Notes under the pieces: model-generated
What the model was told of the DNA's origin: nothing
The model's database searches: none
Seen by the model: the letters and a program-made list of their open reading frames with translations, nothing else
Shown here: piece after piece, positions 15,201 to 23,367 of the stretch
Position numbering within the stretch: position 1 is the first letter of the stretch
Layout of the letters: every line of letters starts with the position of its first letter
Assembly (NCBI GenBank): GCA_934747775.1
Contig: CAKVHA010000013.1
Coordinates: forward strand, 1-23,924
Origin: an uncultured Clostridia bacterium
GTDB lineage: Bacteria > Bacillota > Clostridia > Christensenellales > UBA1242
Direction: 5' to 3'
DNA: 23,924 nt
Program-made: the position numbers and the translations under genes

Positions 15201-16970
15201 TAATGCTGATTCTCTATCTTCTGGCAACAAGTTAATTTCTGGGTTGGTTTTTTGTATCTCTACTAATTCTGTATTTTTATTTTTGTTATGCTCTATAATT
15301 AAGTCAACTGCAGCGTTTTCAAGTTTTGTTTTTTGAGCTGAACTTTGGTTAAACTCTCTAACTATTTTTAGGTTTTCAGCAGCAGGACGTTTAAATAACT
15401 TTCCACCCTGCAAATTCTCTAGATCGGCTTTAGCTTTTTCATATTCATCTTTGGCAGTTTCTAACACATTTGTTCTTTCTATTGACTCATACGATTTAAA
15501 ATCGGAATAAGCAGTAGACATAGAAAAAGCTAGTGTATCAGCATCATTTAAGTTGCCATCTATTCTTAGCTGTCTAATTTTTGCTGTTTCAACAGCAGCA
15601 TCTCTATAAACTTTACGCTTATAACTTTCCAAAACCTTTTCTCTATCGAAAAACTCGTTTAAACTATCAGCATAAAAGTTGGCATCTTCTTCTGCCAAAA
15701 TTCCGTTAAAAATGTTCTTTTTGCCCCTACGTGATTTATCTAAAACTTTTTGCTGTTTTTCAATAGCATCGTTGATTAATCTATTGGCTTCTTCGTCACC
15801 AACCTTATCACGCAAAATAGAAACAATTTGCTTATTGGACCTATCTTTACTTTCATCTTTAAGATAATCACAAAACTCATTAATGCCAGTTTCTAATTCT
15901 TTGTAATTGTCCTTTGCTTGTTTATATGCATCAATTTGTTCTACGCTAGTTTGTGCAGAAACGCCAAGATTTTTAACATAAGCAAAATTGTGACGTTGAT
16001 CATATCCTTGAAACTTTTCTACACCTGTATCTGGACTTGTAATATCTTTAGCCTTATTTTTTTTGTAATCTACCTGAGCCATAACAATCAGAAGATTTTT
16101 TGTTGCTTCGGATTTTAATAATTTGTTTTCTTGATTGTTTAGAAGCACATTAAAAACGGGTTCGTATTTATCAACCTTTTCGCCATTAGGCATAATATAC
16201 CCATTTTTAAAACATTCTTCAAGAAGATTATCGTAAACTCTTTTCCAAACATTCTCGTTTGATTTGATATTGCTATAGTTTTGTTTATAGGACTTTTCTA
16301 AGTCTTTGTCAGAATAATTTTTGTCTGCATACTGAACTCTTGCAATACTAATAGCGGTGTCCTTTAATAGTTCTTCGCTTTTTTTGCTTGCGTCTGCAGC
16401 CCAAACACGATTTTTTGCTTCATTTACAAATTTTTTATCGTAAGAAGTGTCATTAATAACATCATTTTGTTTAGCAATATAACTTTCTGTGGATTGATTG
16501 TAAAGATGATTAACAACTTTAGACAAATCATCCTTAAGTGTTTCTGGCAAAACGTTGTCGATTTTGTCAAGATCATAGTCAACATCTATGAATTGTCTAC
16601 CAACAGCCCAAACATCTTTTAAAACCCCTTCAGAAAGTCCAAGAACCTCAGAGTTTTGTTTAAACTCTTCTTCGGTTACATTCTCTCTTAAAAGCATTTC
16701 ACCAAAAAGTTGGTTGAATGTTGACTTTGACTTGCTTTCCGTAAAAAAGTCGCAACTTTCCAAAATATCTTGAAATAGTTCTTGCTTGTTCATGTATCCG
16801 CAATCAGCAATATCCAAAGGGGTAGCATTTTCACATTCACCTTTAATTTTTTCTGTTACAGCATCTTCTATTAATGCTTTAAAGTTTTGCCCAATATATT
16901 GCGCCCTATTAGCAATTTCCAGTTTTTTATTTTCAAAAATTGCGTCGATTGTTTGACTTTCTTTACTCAT
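12231..16970 (-). CDS. Giant soluble coiled-coil protein (1579 aa), putative partner of the T4SS-like machine
   Basis: No family recognised. There is no signal peptide or transmembrane segment, so it is predicted cytoplasmic. Approximate layout: 1-480 alpha-helical and charged; 480-560 short coiled coils; 600-855 a long coiled coil with dense E/K/Q heptad-like runs (AEELQSQLRNLERNKKALVD, ELDSNIAKATKELEDKEKAL); 880-1060 helical; 1060-1195 low-complexity, rich in Q, P, N, T and E (QTQQPARQPQ, KPDKKPPQTEEPQAEKPEE), a disordered linker interrupted by a short ordered patch; 1195-1540 a mixed domain; then a S/T/P/N-rich end. AAAGG and AAAGGG precede the ATG. It has a very good promoter about 100 bases upstream and lies next to the VirB4-like gene, with the same 3' element. 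The T4SS link is inferred from context only. Confidence 0.85.
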   Translation of the reverse strand: MSKESQTIDAIFENKKLEIANRAQYIGQNFKALIEDAVTEKIKGECENATPLDIADCGYMNKQELFQDILESCDFFTESKSKSTFNQLFGEMLLRENVTEEEFKQNSEVLGLSEGVLKDVWAVGRQFIDVDYDLDKIDNVLPETLKDDLSKVVNHLYNQSTESYIAKQNDVINDTSYDKKFVNEAKNRVWAADASKKSEELLKDTAISIARVQYADKNYSDKDLEKSYKQNYSNIKSNENVWKRVYDNLLEECFKNGYIMPNGEKVDKYEPVFNVLLNNQENKLLKSEATKNLLIVMAQVDYKKNKAKDITSPDTGVEKFQGYDQRHNFAYVKNLGVSAQTSVEQIDAYKQAKDNYKELETGINEFCDYLKDESKDRSNKQIVSILRDKVGDEEANRLINDAIEKQQKVLDKSRRGKKNIFNGILAEEDANFYADSLNEFFDREKVLESYKRKVYRDAAVETAKIRQLRIDGNLNDADTLAFSMSTAYSDFKSYESIERTNVLETAKDEYEKAKADLENLQGGKLFKRPAAENLKIVREFNQSSAQKTKLENAAVDLIIEHNKNKNTELVEIQKTNPEINLLPEDRESALEILKTAAILPMQNIPKSAEELQSQLRNLERNKKALVDQQKKQQKVFNEAQEEVNRQVTFSQDDETTKKQTLIVSKQKEIEECNARITEIEDKKTQNNHAITAKLEKRKEMHGGNVISTETHTLGKSRVKAQYEETIENKELSKELGKLKTRIIEANKIIAATQTELKAAENAVKAEVGYDDKQNALNNTNGLISQNNAEIEAIRKKIIEKTITEYSEAQKDFIEKEQAKKELDSNIAKATKELEDKEKALDDARKADKEIIVPHGVKYSFFKNAANAESQQYSEVVRENRTPQSDNPEIEADKVVDIKNIMTPDQRIDSIIYDWWSKLDKSKVFDQNGSVVDREYYTQAITQITLNKEIEQLVADESYNFNRIAISEEGYNKLRNRIANLRNNYDNTVNEVRSVGASDFDRLNENDRIKFLINRRDLLLADNLKDINNPTNEEIVNAVKKANQQEYILDKVNNVVRNNIRVNAQTQQPARQPQVSNTAPQMGGTRTVKGFAGFVPSSYSSLEAQIALYNKVLDVYNSLNGITMGRATNVNAAGANNTGASRVEPKVASGNPKTDESKNIPDASETDQNNTQKPDKKPPQTEEPQAEKPEETYASSVTNLASDALFIDLRKNLIDVGGEKGIAPIGRVMADIVRIASPEQDDDVDLKTAELRMREICENTAVNAMVKNIIDEKLKGQTFANEQDAQKAAKEALMDLKERPAPYKNLITGEDVQPPSLYEEIEEEVKGNIDEIFSGLTSSGKARYTLYQATQGKFNEKFVKVSGVNGKYEVEFSGSKQSLLYGYLSSKGISFNVSEYQKAAQKYLNEDMKLQTALAETTGKAIEPSKKVEVEQLKDDMGKPINKYAVARYNKGLKILVESDKDGKVLLNEKDKQYNIIGLEINKDATKEEKEQAYDDMKDISEKVAEQVADEREKTIGDKLHEGEEITDENKELVESDRAKVRNAAKVGTQQNGNTADQYKAGVAPINSTPSTPSNDGPNM

Positions 16971-17072
16971 ACCCTTTCACCTTTTAGTGCTATACACCAC
17001 TTATTCATTCAATTTGTAAAATACACAATATAAAACCTGCTAAAAACTAATTAATGTAATTTATTAAATATA

Positions 17073-17101
17073 ATTATATCAAATATAACAAGATAAATCA
17101 A
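17073..17101 (-). promoter_or_regulatory. Strong sigma-A promoter of the 1579-residue coiled-coil gene
   Basis: Minus strand TTGATT (17101-17096), exactly 17 bases, TATAAT (17078-17073) with a TGA extension just before the -10 box. It is one of the best promoters in the window and implies separate transcription from the VirB4-like gene. Confidence 0.75.
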
Positions 17102-17305
17102 TAGTTTTTAGGCAATATTAACATATCCAAAATTATTATGGCAAATGAAACAAATTATAGCTACCACACAACTAGTTTTATGATATTTACAAATTAAGCT
17201 CATACAAGTTTTTGCTGTTGAAATATTATGTTTTTCATAACAAACAATAATTACTCTCTTGTTCTGCGGATATTATTGCACCTTATGCGGACGTATATTA
17301 AAAGC

Positions 17306-17350
17306 AAAAAAGCACGGTGTTTACGTGCTTTTTTATTGTTTTGCATAGTA
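17306..17350 (-). terminator. Composite 3' element B: TACTATGCAAA + 5 nt + terminator hairpin
   Basis: Starting 18 bases past the VirB4-like stop, minus strand: TACTATGCAAA (17350-17340), ACAAT, then a perfect 11-bp stem AAAAAAGCACG/CGTGCTTTTTT (17334-17306, 7-base loop) ending in U6. Order and spacing are identical to elements A and C. Confidence 0.88.
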
Positions 17351-17367
17351 CTTAAAATAAAATAAAA

Positions 17368-20019
17368 TCATTCTGTGTTTTTGCGTTCAAACAAGCGTTT
17401 TACTGTAGACAATGCTTCAATTTGAATCGAAGTACGGCTCATAGGACCCGTTATTAAAAACGCTTGACCACGACGAGCGGTAACAATACTATCCTGCTCC
17501 TCCGCGTTAATTCCGCCTGCGTTTCGATACAAATTTATAAGGTCGGTCATATCGTTTGGAGAAAGCGAGAAAATCATAGAGTACTGGCTGGCGTTGATAA
17601 CCGCAGTAGATTGCTGGGCAATTTCTTCGGATCCAACGAAGTCTTTAATGTTCTGCGTAATAATAATTTGCATTCCATAATATTTTCTGATACGTTTAGC
17701 CATTTGCGCCATAAAGTCTAGCGCTATTGGAAACTTTTTGTTAATAAAAACGTGCGCTTCATCTACGGTTACAATAATACGGCGGTGGTCTTCTTCCAAC
17801 TCCGCATCTTTAAAGTACTTAAGGTTGAAGTCACGGTTTTTAGCAATTTCGTTGTCCAAAAACTTAAAAATCAACAACATTTGTGCATTTGCAATAGTGT
17901 CGTTACGGTTGATGATAAGCGACCTAAAGTTGAAACAGACGAAGTTTTCATTTGTCCTAATAGATGTGTAGCCGTTCCACAAGTTGCTGTTACGCCCGCC
18001 AGACGCAAACTTTTCAATAAAGGTTTTTGCAATCTGATAGTTACGTTGATAGTACTCGTCTTTTTCGGTTGCTAGCTTTTCTTTCAATAAATCCATAAGG
18101 TCGTCAAATATTGGAAAATCTTGCGGTTCTAAGTGCGCAAAATCACTGTTTGTTGTTATGCCTTTGCGAGCATAAAGCTCAACAGTTAGCGAGTTTAGTG
18201 CTTCAAACGCGTCAATAGAGATTCCCGGCAAAATAACCTTGTAAAACTGCTCCAAAAACTGCAAGTGAATGTTTAGCGAGTCGTCGTCGCCACCTTCTTC
18301 CGCTTCCAGCGACGGATAGATGTGGAACGGGTTAAATATACCATTTACACTACTACCTACATCAATCATTTTACCTTCTAGGTTATAGCACAAGTTTTCG
18401 TACTCGTTTTCGGGGTCAAGAATAAATACACGCGTGTTGTCGGCAGCAAAGTTTGCAAGCAGCGTTTTTGTTGCAAACGACTTACCACTACCCGACTTAC
18501 CAATAATAACCATATTACTATTAACACGTTCGTTGTTACGCATAAAAAAGTTTGTAAACACAGGGTAGCTGTTGTATCCCAAATAAAATCCGCGTTCGTC
18601 TTGCAAGATGTTGGAAATAAACGGATACATAGCAGCCACGGTTGATGTTTGAATTCCACGGTTGTAGCTATGCAACGTGTCTAGCCTACTAATGTTTGAG
18701 CTAACAAAACCGTCTATTTGTCTGCCAAAGTTTTCGGTGTATCTAAAACCATTTTGGCGCAAAATTGCTCTAACTTCTTTTTTGATTTTCTCGCTAGCAA
18801 CAATGTGTGTATTTACTTCAAACAAGTTTTCGTTGCTATTCTTAATGCCTTGCAACAACTCTTGCAATGTTTGATATTGCGTTTCGTTTTCAATACGCTT
18901 ACTTTCTTTTGCATCCCTACGCATACGTGTAGACATTTCCATAAGCGATTTATCCAACATTTTTTCCGCTTTATATCTGTCCATTGGTGTAATATTAACC
19001 ACAACACGAGTTTCTTCTATATGGAACAAATTGTACATCCACGCATTGCCAACTTCAAGCGGATAATCGGACACGGTAAACACACGGTTAACTTCGCCGT
19101 CGATAGCAACTGTGGTGCTACTAAACTTAACACTATCTGGGAACGCCCACCTTATTTGGTCTTCTGGTGACAAAAGCTCCAACTCGCGCTCGTCAAAGTT
19201 GCTGGTAAAGGTACTACGCAAAAACGACAAACGATCGTTATTAAGCACAAGTTTTGTGTACACTGGCGTGCTGCTGCTTTCTAGCGACGCAACCACACCA
19301 TTAACAGTTGTTTCTAGCGCTTCGCGGTCGGTGTCATAAATAACAAGAAAATAGTGGTCCTTAATAATTTTGCTATCTTCATTTAAATACTTAATGCAAG
19401 CTAGTCTTTCTTCAAACACTTCACTTCTGGCTTCAAGCTCGTCTTGCCCATATAGCCCACGGTCTGCCATTTCAATAAGGTTGTTGTATTTATCGTCTTC
19501 AAACCTTATCATCTGGTCCAATATCATAGGCATTTTGGTACGCACAATGCTTGCCTTTTGGTTTAGCGCAAGCCTTTGCAACGCCTTTGAAAATGTATCT
19601 ACAACCATATTTTGCTTATCTTCGGTAAGTAGCCCAAATGCACTTGGCATAATTTCTATTACCATTCCGTAGTAGTTTCCAAAACTTATAAACTTATCGG
19701 TGGATAGCCCAGTAAACGGAATTATGCGGTTAATATCGTCATTTTTATGCTTTGGTTTTTTGTAATAGTTCTTTTTGTATGCCATAAACTTAAAAATTAG
19801 AAATAAACCATAATACATTTTCACGCCGTCGGATATAGGAATGTACAAGCAGCAATACAACGCCAAAAAACCAAGCGTAATATAAATTTTATACGGCAAA
19901 TTTGATGTTATTATAAATATACTTGCAGCTATACCAATAATGGCAATAATTAGGTCACCAATTGTAAAATTGTTGTAAATTTCGGTTTTTACCCTACTTT
20001 TTCTAGGAATATAACGCAT
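17368..20019 (-). CDS. PrgI-VirB4 fusion: type IV secretion / conjugation-type ATPase
   Basis: T4SS motor ATPase of the VirB4/TraE/ConE family, here with an N-terminal PrgI/VirB3-like membrane module. Residues 1-80 hold two hydrophobic segments (about 20-38 and 45-62) after a basic start. Residues 100-480 form the VirB4 N-domain. The C-terminal RecA-like domain has Walker A GKSGSGKS (507-514), FILDPENEYENL, Walker B IIVTVDEAH (D753, E754) and the ITQNIKDF sensor-like motif near 787-794; it ends ITGPMSRTSIQIEAL. All key residues are intact at 883 residues, so it should be active. The protein should sit at the cytoplasmic face of the membrane. It has its own promoter and 3' element. The VirB6-like gene lies upstream across a 516-base spacer; no relaxase or VirD4 is visible nearby. 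Confidence 0.93.
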   Translation of the reverse strand: MRYIPRKSRVKTEIYNNFTIGDLIIAIIGIAASIFIITSNLPYKIYITLGFLALYCCLYIPISDGVKMYYGLFLIFKFMAYKKNYYKKPKHKNDDINRIIPFTGLSTDKFISFGNYYGMVIEIMPSAFGLLTEDKQNMVVDTFSKALQRLALNQKASIVRTKMPMILDQMIRFEDDKYNNLIEMADRGLYGQDELEARSEVFEERLACIKYLNEDSKIIKDHYFLVIYDTDREALETTVNGVVASLESSSTPVYTKLVLNNDRLSFLRSTFTSNFDERELELLSPEDQIRWAFPDSVKFSSTTVAIDGEVNRVFTVSDYPLEVGNAWMYNLFHIEETRVVVNITPMDRYKAEKMLDKSLMEMSTRMRRDAKESKRIENETQYQTLQELLQGIKNSNENLFEVNTHIVASEKIKKEVRAILRQNGFRYTENFGRQIDGFVSSNISRLDTLHSYNRGIQTSTVAAMYPFISNILQDERGFYLGYNSYPVFTNFFMRNNERVNSNMVIIGKSGSGKSFATKTLLANFAADNTRVFILDPENEYENLCYNLEGKMIDVGSSVNGIFNPFHIYPSLEAEEGGDDDSLNIHLQFLEQFYKVILPGISIDAFEALNSLTVELYARKGITTNSDFAHLEPQDFPIFDDLMDLLKEKLATEKDEYYQRNYQIAKTFIEKFASGGRNSNLWNGYTSIRTNENFVCFNFRSLIINRNDTIANAQMLLIFKFLDNEIAKNRDFNLKYFKDAELEEDHRRIIVTVDEAHVFINKKFPIALDFMAQMAKRIRKYYGMQIIITQNIKDFVGSEEIAQQSTAVINASQYSMIFSLSPNDMTDLINLYRNAGGINAEEQDSIVTARRGQAFLITGPMSRTSIQIEALSTVKRLFERKNTE

Positions 20020-20104
20020 TGCTTTACCCCATTTTTCATTTTTCTAAGTTGTCAATTTTGCGGCTTTAAAAAAAATGCTTTTCCACCACATACTTATATT
20101 ACAT

Positions 20105-20133
20105 ATTATAAACTAATTTAGTAATAATAACAA
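20105..20133 (-). promoter_or_regulatory. Sigma-A promoter of the VirB4-like gene
   Basis: Minus strand TTGTTA (20133-20128), 17 bases, consensus TATAAT (20110-20105), about 85 bases before the start codon. It lies downstream of the repeat, so the repeat is outside the leader. Confidence 0.7.
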
Positions 20134-20211
20134 ATAAAATTAATAAGGTTTAAAAATTTTGAGTGACAGCTTTTATGCGGTTATTATTTACACTAGTATG
20201 AGTAAGTAAGT

Positions 20212-20401
20212 AAAAATACACAGATTTCGTGTGCATTTTTACTACCCTTTGGTACTCACTCGTTTCACTCGTACCACTTTTCCCGAACACACACCCCACA
20301 AAACTTCTTTTGTTGCGAATATTAAAATAAGACCTTAAATCTTGTGTCCCCTTGTAAGGGGAAGGTGGTACGCAGTCAGACCTGTGGTCTGCTAGTACCA
20401 A
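20212..20401. repeat. Palindrome-rich intergenic repeat element, copy 1
   Basis: Contains a hairpin AAAAATACACA/TGTGCATTTTT (20212-20240), the doubled TCACTCG...CACTCG segment between GGTAC and GTACC (20251-20275), a perfect CCCCTT-GT-AAGGGG hairpin (20348-20361), and an imperfect inverted repeat TGGTAC...GTACCA (20366-20400). The 19-mer at 20358-20376 recurs exactly at the right edge. This resembles the dispersed non-coding repeats often miscalled as short proteins in gut Clostridia. Confidence 0.6.
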
Positions 20402-20448
20402 ATGGTAGTTCAGCTTATACTATAGTTTTGTAAATTTCAACAACTCAC

Positions 20449-20495
20449 AAAAAAAAGTACGGAGTTACCGTACTTTTTTGTAGTTTTGCATAGTA
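20449..20495 (-). terminator. Composite 3' element A: TACTATGCAAA + 5 nt + terminator hairpin
   Basis: About 40 bases past the VirB6-like stop, minus strand: TACTATGCAAA (20495-20485), ACTAC, then a perfect 12-bp stem AAAAAAGTACGG/CCGTACTTTTTT (20479-20451, 5-base loop) with a U run of eight. It is the cleanest of the three copies. Confidence 0.9.
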
Positions 20496-20535
20496 CTTAA
20501 ATAAACAATCACAATGTTGTAAATAAAGCTCTACA

Positions 20536-23367
20536 CTATTTTTTCTTTTTAAGCTCTTTAAGCATATCTTTTAACAACTTAGTTTGTGTTTCAGTAGCTT
20601 TAGCTTGGTCTGCAGCAGCCTTAGCGTGCTCAGCACTCTCTTTACTAGCTTTAATAGAATCACTAATAATAGATTTAAGTTTATCAAAGTTAAAGTTAAG
20701 TTTTTGTTCACCTTCTTGTTTAGTCTTGATAACTTGATTTTCAAGAAGAGATTTAAGAGTAGACGCATCAAGTTTCAATGGGTTATTCTTCATTATGTTT
20801 TCAAGACCCTTAGTATAATTATCTAAGCCTTTTTCTCCATTGCCTCTACTTCCTTCATATAATCCATTTTCTTTAGCTTCCAAGTCATCAACTTTTGCCT
20901 TTCCAATTTGTAAATCTTTATATGCTGATTTAAAGCTTTCATCCTTAGAATCTTCAACAAAAGCCTTTTTAAGTTCATCAACCAGCGAAGCCACATTACT
21001 TGCGTCTGCACCAGCTAAATTGTCAATAGCTTTAGAATAATTTGGATTTAATGTACCATAATCATCGCCACCCTTAGCATCTAAAGCCCTTGCTTTAATT
21101 GTACCAACATCAAGATTTCCACTTGAACTCAAGTTTAACAACTCAAACGCAGCTTTATTTGCCTGAGTCATAGTAGAACTTTTCACACTTATTCCTGCAA
21201 GAGAGTTGCTATCTGCGTAATTAGATATCAAAGCATCTATTTCACTGCCATAATCAGCTCTTTGCTGTGCAAAACCTTGCATTGCAGCACTATGTTGCTC
21301 TTCTATAGCTTTATTGGCATTATTTTTAGTATCAACCACACCCCTTGTTTTGTTTTGGAAGCCTGCAAAGCGTCCAACGTGCTCTTTTCTTTCAAAATAG
21401 CCATTTTTGCCAACTATCTTATTACCGTCTTTATCTCTTGCTGCCGTTATACCCTTAAAGCCTTCACCGCTTGCCGCATTTATAACATTATCAACAAGAT
21501 CATAAGCTTTCATTCCAGCACCAACACCAGTGTCTTTTAACACATTGCCGTGATCTTCATTAAATTTTTGATAATCTTCTTTAAACTCTTTACCTGTAGC
21601 AAATTTTTGGAACTCACTACCACCATTTAAACCCATTAATGTAGAAACTGGACCAGAATTCATAAGCATATTACCTACAACTGTCTTTTGATATGCACTC
21701 CTTGCCGAGTGATGTGCAGCACGTTTTCTAAGGTTATCAATATTTGATTGTTTTTCTTGGCGAGTCTTTCTAGCCGCATCATATCTGTCTGTTTTGGATT
21801 TATCGGTAATTGGATTATTCTTATCGTCCAACCATTTACCTGTCTTTTCATCAAATTTTGCGCCTTCTGTTGCTTCATTGTATTCTGAATCAGCTTGTCT
21901 TTCCTTATCATCGGCTTTCTGTTTTTCTTTACCAGCTTTTGCACTATTATACATTCCCATAACTTGCATTGCAGCACCTTTACCTGGTTGCATAATTTTA
22001 CTTACAGCTTTTGTAGCATCTCCAACAGCAGCAGCACCATCGGATATGATATCTGTAGAACCTACAAATCCACCAATTTCTTTTATTAATGCTTTAATTT
22101 GCGTAATACCTATTACCGCAAACAGCGCTTGCATAAATGAATTTAGTTTCTGATTTGACCATCCGACGACTGTCCAAGCGTTAGGATCAAACAGTTCAAT
22201 TTTACAAATTACACCTTGTAAAATAAAGAACAAGTTAAACGCAACTATAACACCATATGCCGCGACGACATTACTTATAAAGCTTTTCTTCCAGCTCTTA
22301 AAGGCGTTTCCACCATCTAATGGTTGCAACCCTATTGTTGCTGGAGCTATCACAAATAACGCCGCTACTTTATACAGCCTTATTACCAGGCCCATAGACG
22401 CATTAAACAGCGATTGCAGTACAAGATAACAACCAAAATACAAAATTATGTAGTTAATGTCATTTATACTGTAGAAATATCTAACCGCACTAAGGTTATT
22501 ATAGTTCATAAACCCTACTGTTCCACCCATAGCAACTGTCGCAAGATCTCCAAATCCATTAACACCAAACAACTTTGCATCACTAACACTTAGTGACATA
22601 TACGCGTTAATCTTTTTTGCAATTTCAAACCTTGCACGCGTAGCGTCATTTTGATTGGAATATAATACTGTTTCAAAATGCTTTACCGCCTTTTTGCTCT
22701 CATCAAAAGCCGCCGTTCGTAAACCTAACGAATTGGGAAGAAAAAAGTTAAGTATTCCCCCAATGCTTATATTACTGAGGGCTGATGATTTAACCTCCAT
22801 ATCCGGATCCGCAATTCTGTTTGCTTCAAATGCAGAAGCCACAAAAACTGCTCCAGCAAGCGAACTATTGCCCGATTGCGATGTCGCAGCATCAACTGCT
22901 TTTAACATATAATTGCTAAGCCTTATACCAAAGAAACAAACAACCGGAATAAGCACAAACATAACTAGCGATTTTAAACCTAAACCAATAATACCTTCTT
23001 TGCTGTTTTTGCTGCCTTCGGTGGTGTACTCCACTCTTATCATTTGCACAATTGTGGCAATAATTGTAAGCGCCACTGCAAAAACTGTTACGGATATTAG
23101 AGTATCTACAATTGTAGGGTTTTTTAATAAAACTACCAATATGTCGCCGTCTACTTGTTCCGATGCCCCACCTGTAGAAGATTCAATCCAAACAGTACCT
23201 AGACCAGCAAGTTTTTTAAACACCATTTGAAGCAGTTCTATTATTTTAAACATTAAAACACCAATTACATAGAAAAACTCACCGAATATATTCATTGCAA
23301 GCGTAATAACAACTGGCACAACAACCGAGAAGAATCCAATAATTAACAACGCGCCCGGAATACCCAT
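20536..23367 (-). CDS. VirB6/TrbL-like polytopic T4SS membrane protein with long hydrophilic tail (943 aa)
   Basis: Probable inner-membrane channel component of a type IV secretion-like system. Hydrophobic segments lie at about 5-27, 29-50, 77-110, 125-150, 303-325, 328-347, 365-388 and 410-425. The stretch IAPATIGLQPLDGGNAFKSWKKSFISNV (about 340-366) matches the P...PLDGG..FK.W pattern I associate with VirB6-like proteins of Gram-positive and Mollicutes conjugation systems. From about 460 to the end the protein is soluble and rich in K, A, E, D, N and Q, with coiled-coil-like helices, ending in a run of lysines (LKELKKKK). AAGGAG lies 10 bases before the ATG. It has its own promoter and composite 3' element. 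Identification rests on topology, the motif and the adjacent VirB4; remote homology should be confirmed. Confidence 0.82.
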   Translation of the reverse strand: MGIPGALLIIGFFSVVVPVVITLAMNIFGEFFYVIGVLMFKIIELLQMVFKKLAGLGTVWIESSTGGASEQVDGDILVVLLKNPTIVDTLISVTVFAVALTIIATIVQMIRVEYTTEGSKNSKEGIIGLGLKSLVMFVLIPVVCFFGIRLSNYMLKAVDAATSQSGNSSLAGAVFVASAFEANRIADPDMEVKSSALSNISIGGILNFFLPNSLGLRTAAFDESKKAVKHFETVLYSNQNDATRARFEIAKKINAYMSLSVSDAKLFGVNGFGDLATVAMGGTVGFMNYNNLSAVRYFYSINDINYIILYFGCYLVLQSLFNASMGLVIRLYKVAALFVIAPATIGLQPLDGGNAFKSWKKSFISNVVAAYGVIVAFNLFFILQGVICKIELFDPNAWTVVGWSNQKLNSFMQALFAVIGITQIKALIKEIGGFVGSTDIISDGAAAVGDATKAVSKIMQPGKGAAMQVMGMYNSAKAGKEKQKADDKERQADSEYNEATEGAKFDEKTGKWLDDKNNPITDKSKTDRYDAARKTRQEKQSNIDNLRKRAAHHSARSAYQKTVVGNMLMNSGPVSTLMGLNGGSEFQKFATGKEFKEDYQKFNEDHGNVLKDTGVGAGMKAYDLVDNVINAASGEGFKGITAARDKDGNKIVGKNGYFERKEHVGRFAGFQNKTRGVVDTKNNANKAIEEQHSAAMQGFAQQRADYGSEIDALISNYADSNSLAGISVKSSTMTQANKAAFELLNLSSSGNLDVGTIKARALDAKGGDDYGTLNPNYSKAIDNLAGADASNVASLVDELKKAFVEDSKDESFKSAYKDLQIGKAKVDDLEAKENGLYEGSRGNGEKGLDNYTKGLENIMKNNPLKLDASTLKSLLENQVIKTKQEGEQKLNFNFDKLKSIISDSIKASKESAEHAKAAADQAKATETQTKLLKDMLKELKKKK

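Larger units (their letters stand above)
16971..17367 (-). other. 397-base spacer between the VirB4-like gene and the coiled-coil gene
   Basis: It contains the promoter of the coiled-coil gene (17073-17101), giving an AT-rich leader of about 95 bases, and the composite 3' element of the VirB4-like gene (17306-17350). Between about 17110 and 17300 I see no convincing gene or strong structure. Confidence 0.6.
20020..20535 (-). other. 516-base spacer between the VirB6-like and VirB4-like genes
   Basis: It holds, from left to right, the VirB4 promoter (20105-20133), a palindrome-rich dispersed repeat (about 20212-20401) and the composite 3' element of the VirB6-like gene (20449-20495). An 83-codon open frame over the repeat (20150-20401) is not considered a gene. 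Confidence 0.65.

Noticed and set aside
20150..20401. 83-codon minus-strand open frame (MVLADHRSDCVPPSPYKG...)
   Set aside because: It lies wholly over a palindrome-rich repeat, has no ribosome binding site, and its composition is typical of translated intergenic repeats.
11886..20493. Short peptides starting at the ATG inside TACTATGCAAA (MQNYKKVR, MQNNKKARK..., MQTHKKHG...)
   Set aside because: The shared MQxxKK start follows automatically from the motif plus the A6 run, no ribosome binding site precedes it, and the frames run through terminator stems with very different lengths.
11891..20495. CRISPR array made of the repeated hairpin/motif units
   Set aside because: The copies are kilobases apart with whole genes between them, and the hairpins differ in sequence; there are no regular spacers and no cas genes.
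17368..23367. Integrative conjugative element
   Set aside because: Although VirB4- and VirB6-like genes are present, no integrase, relaxase, coupling protein, tRNA attachment site or flanking target duplication is visible inside the window; the call would go beyond the data.
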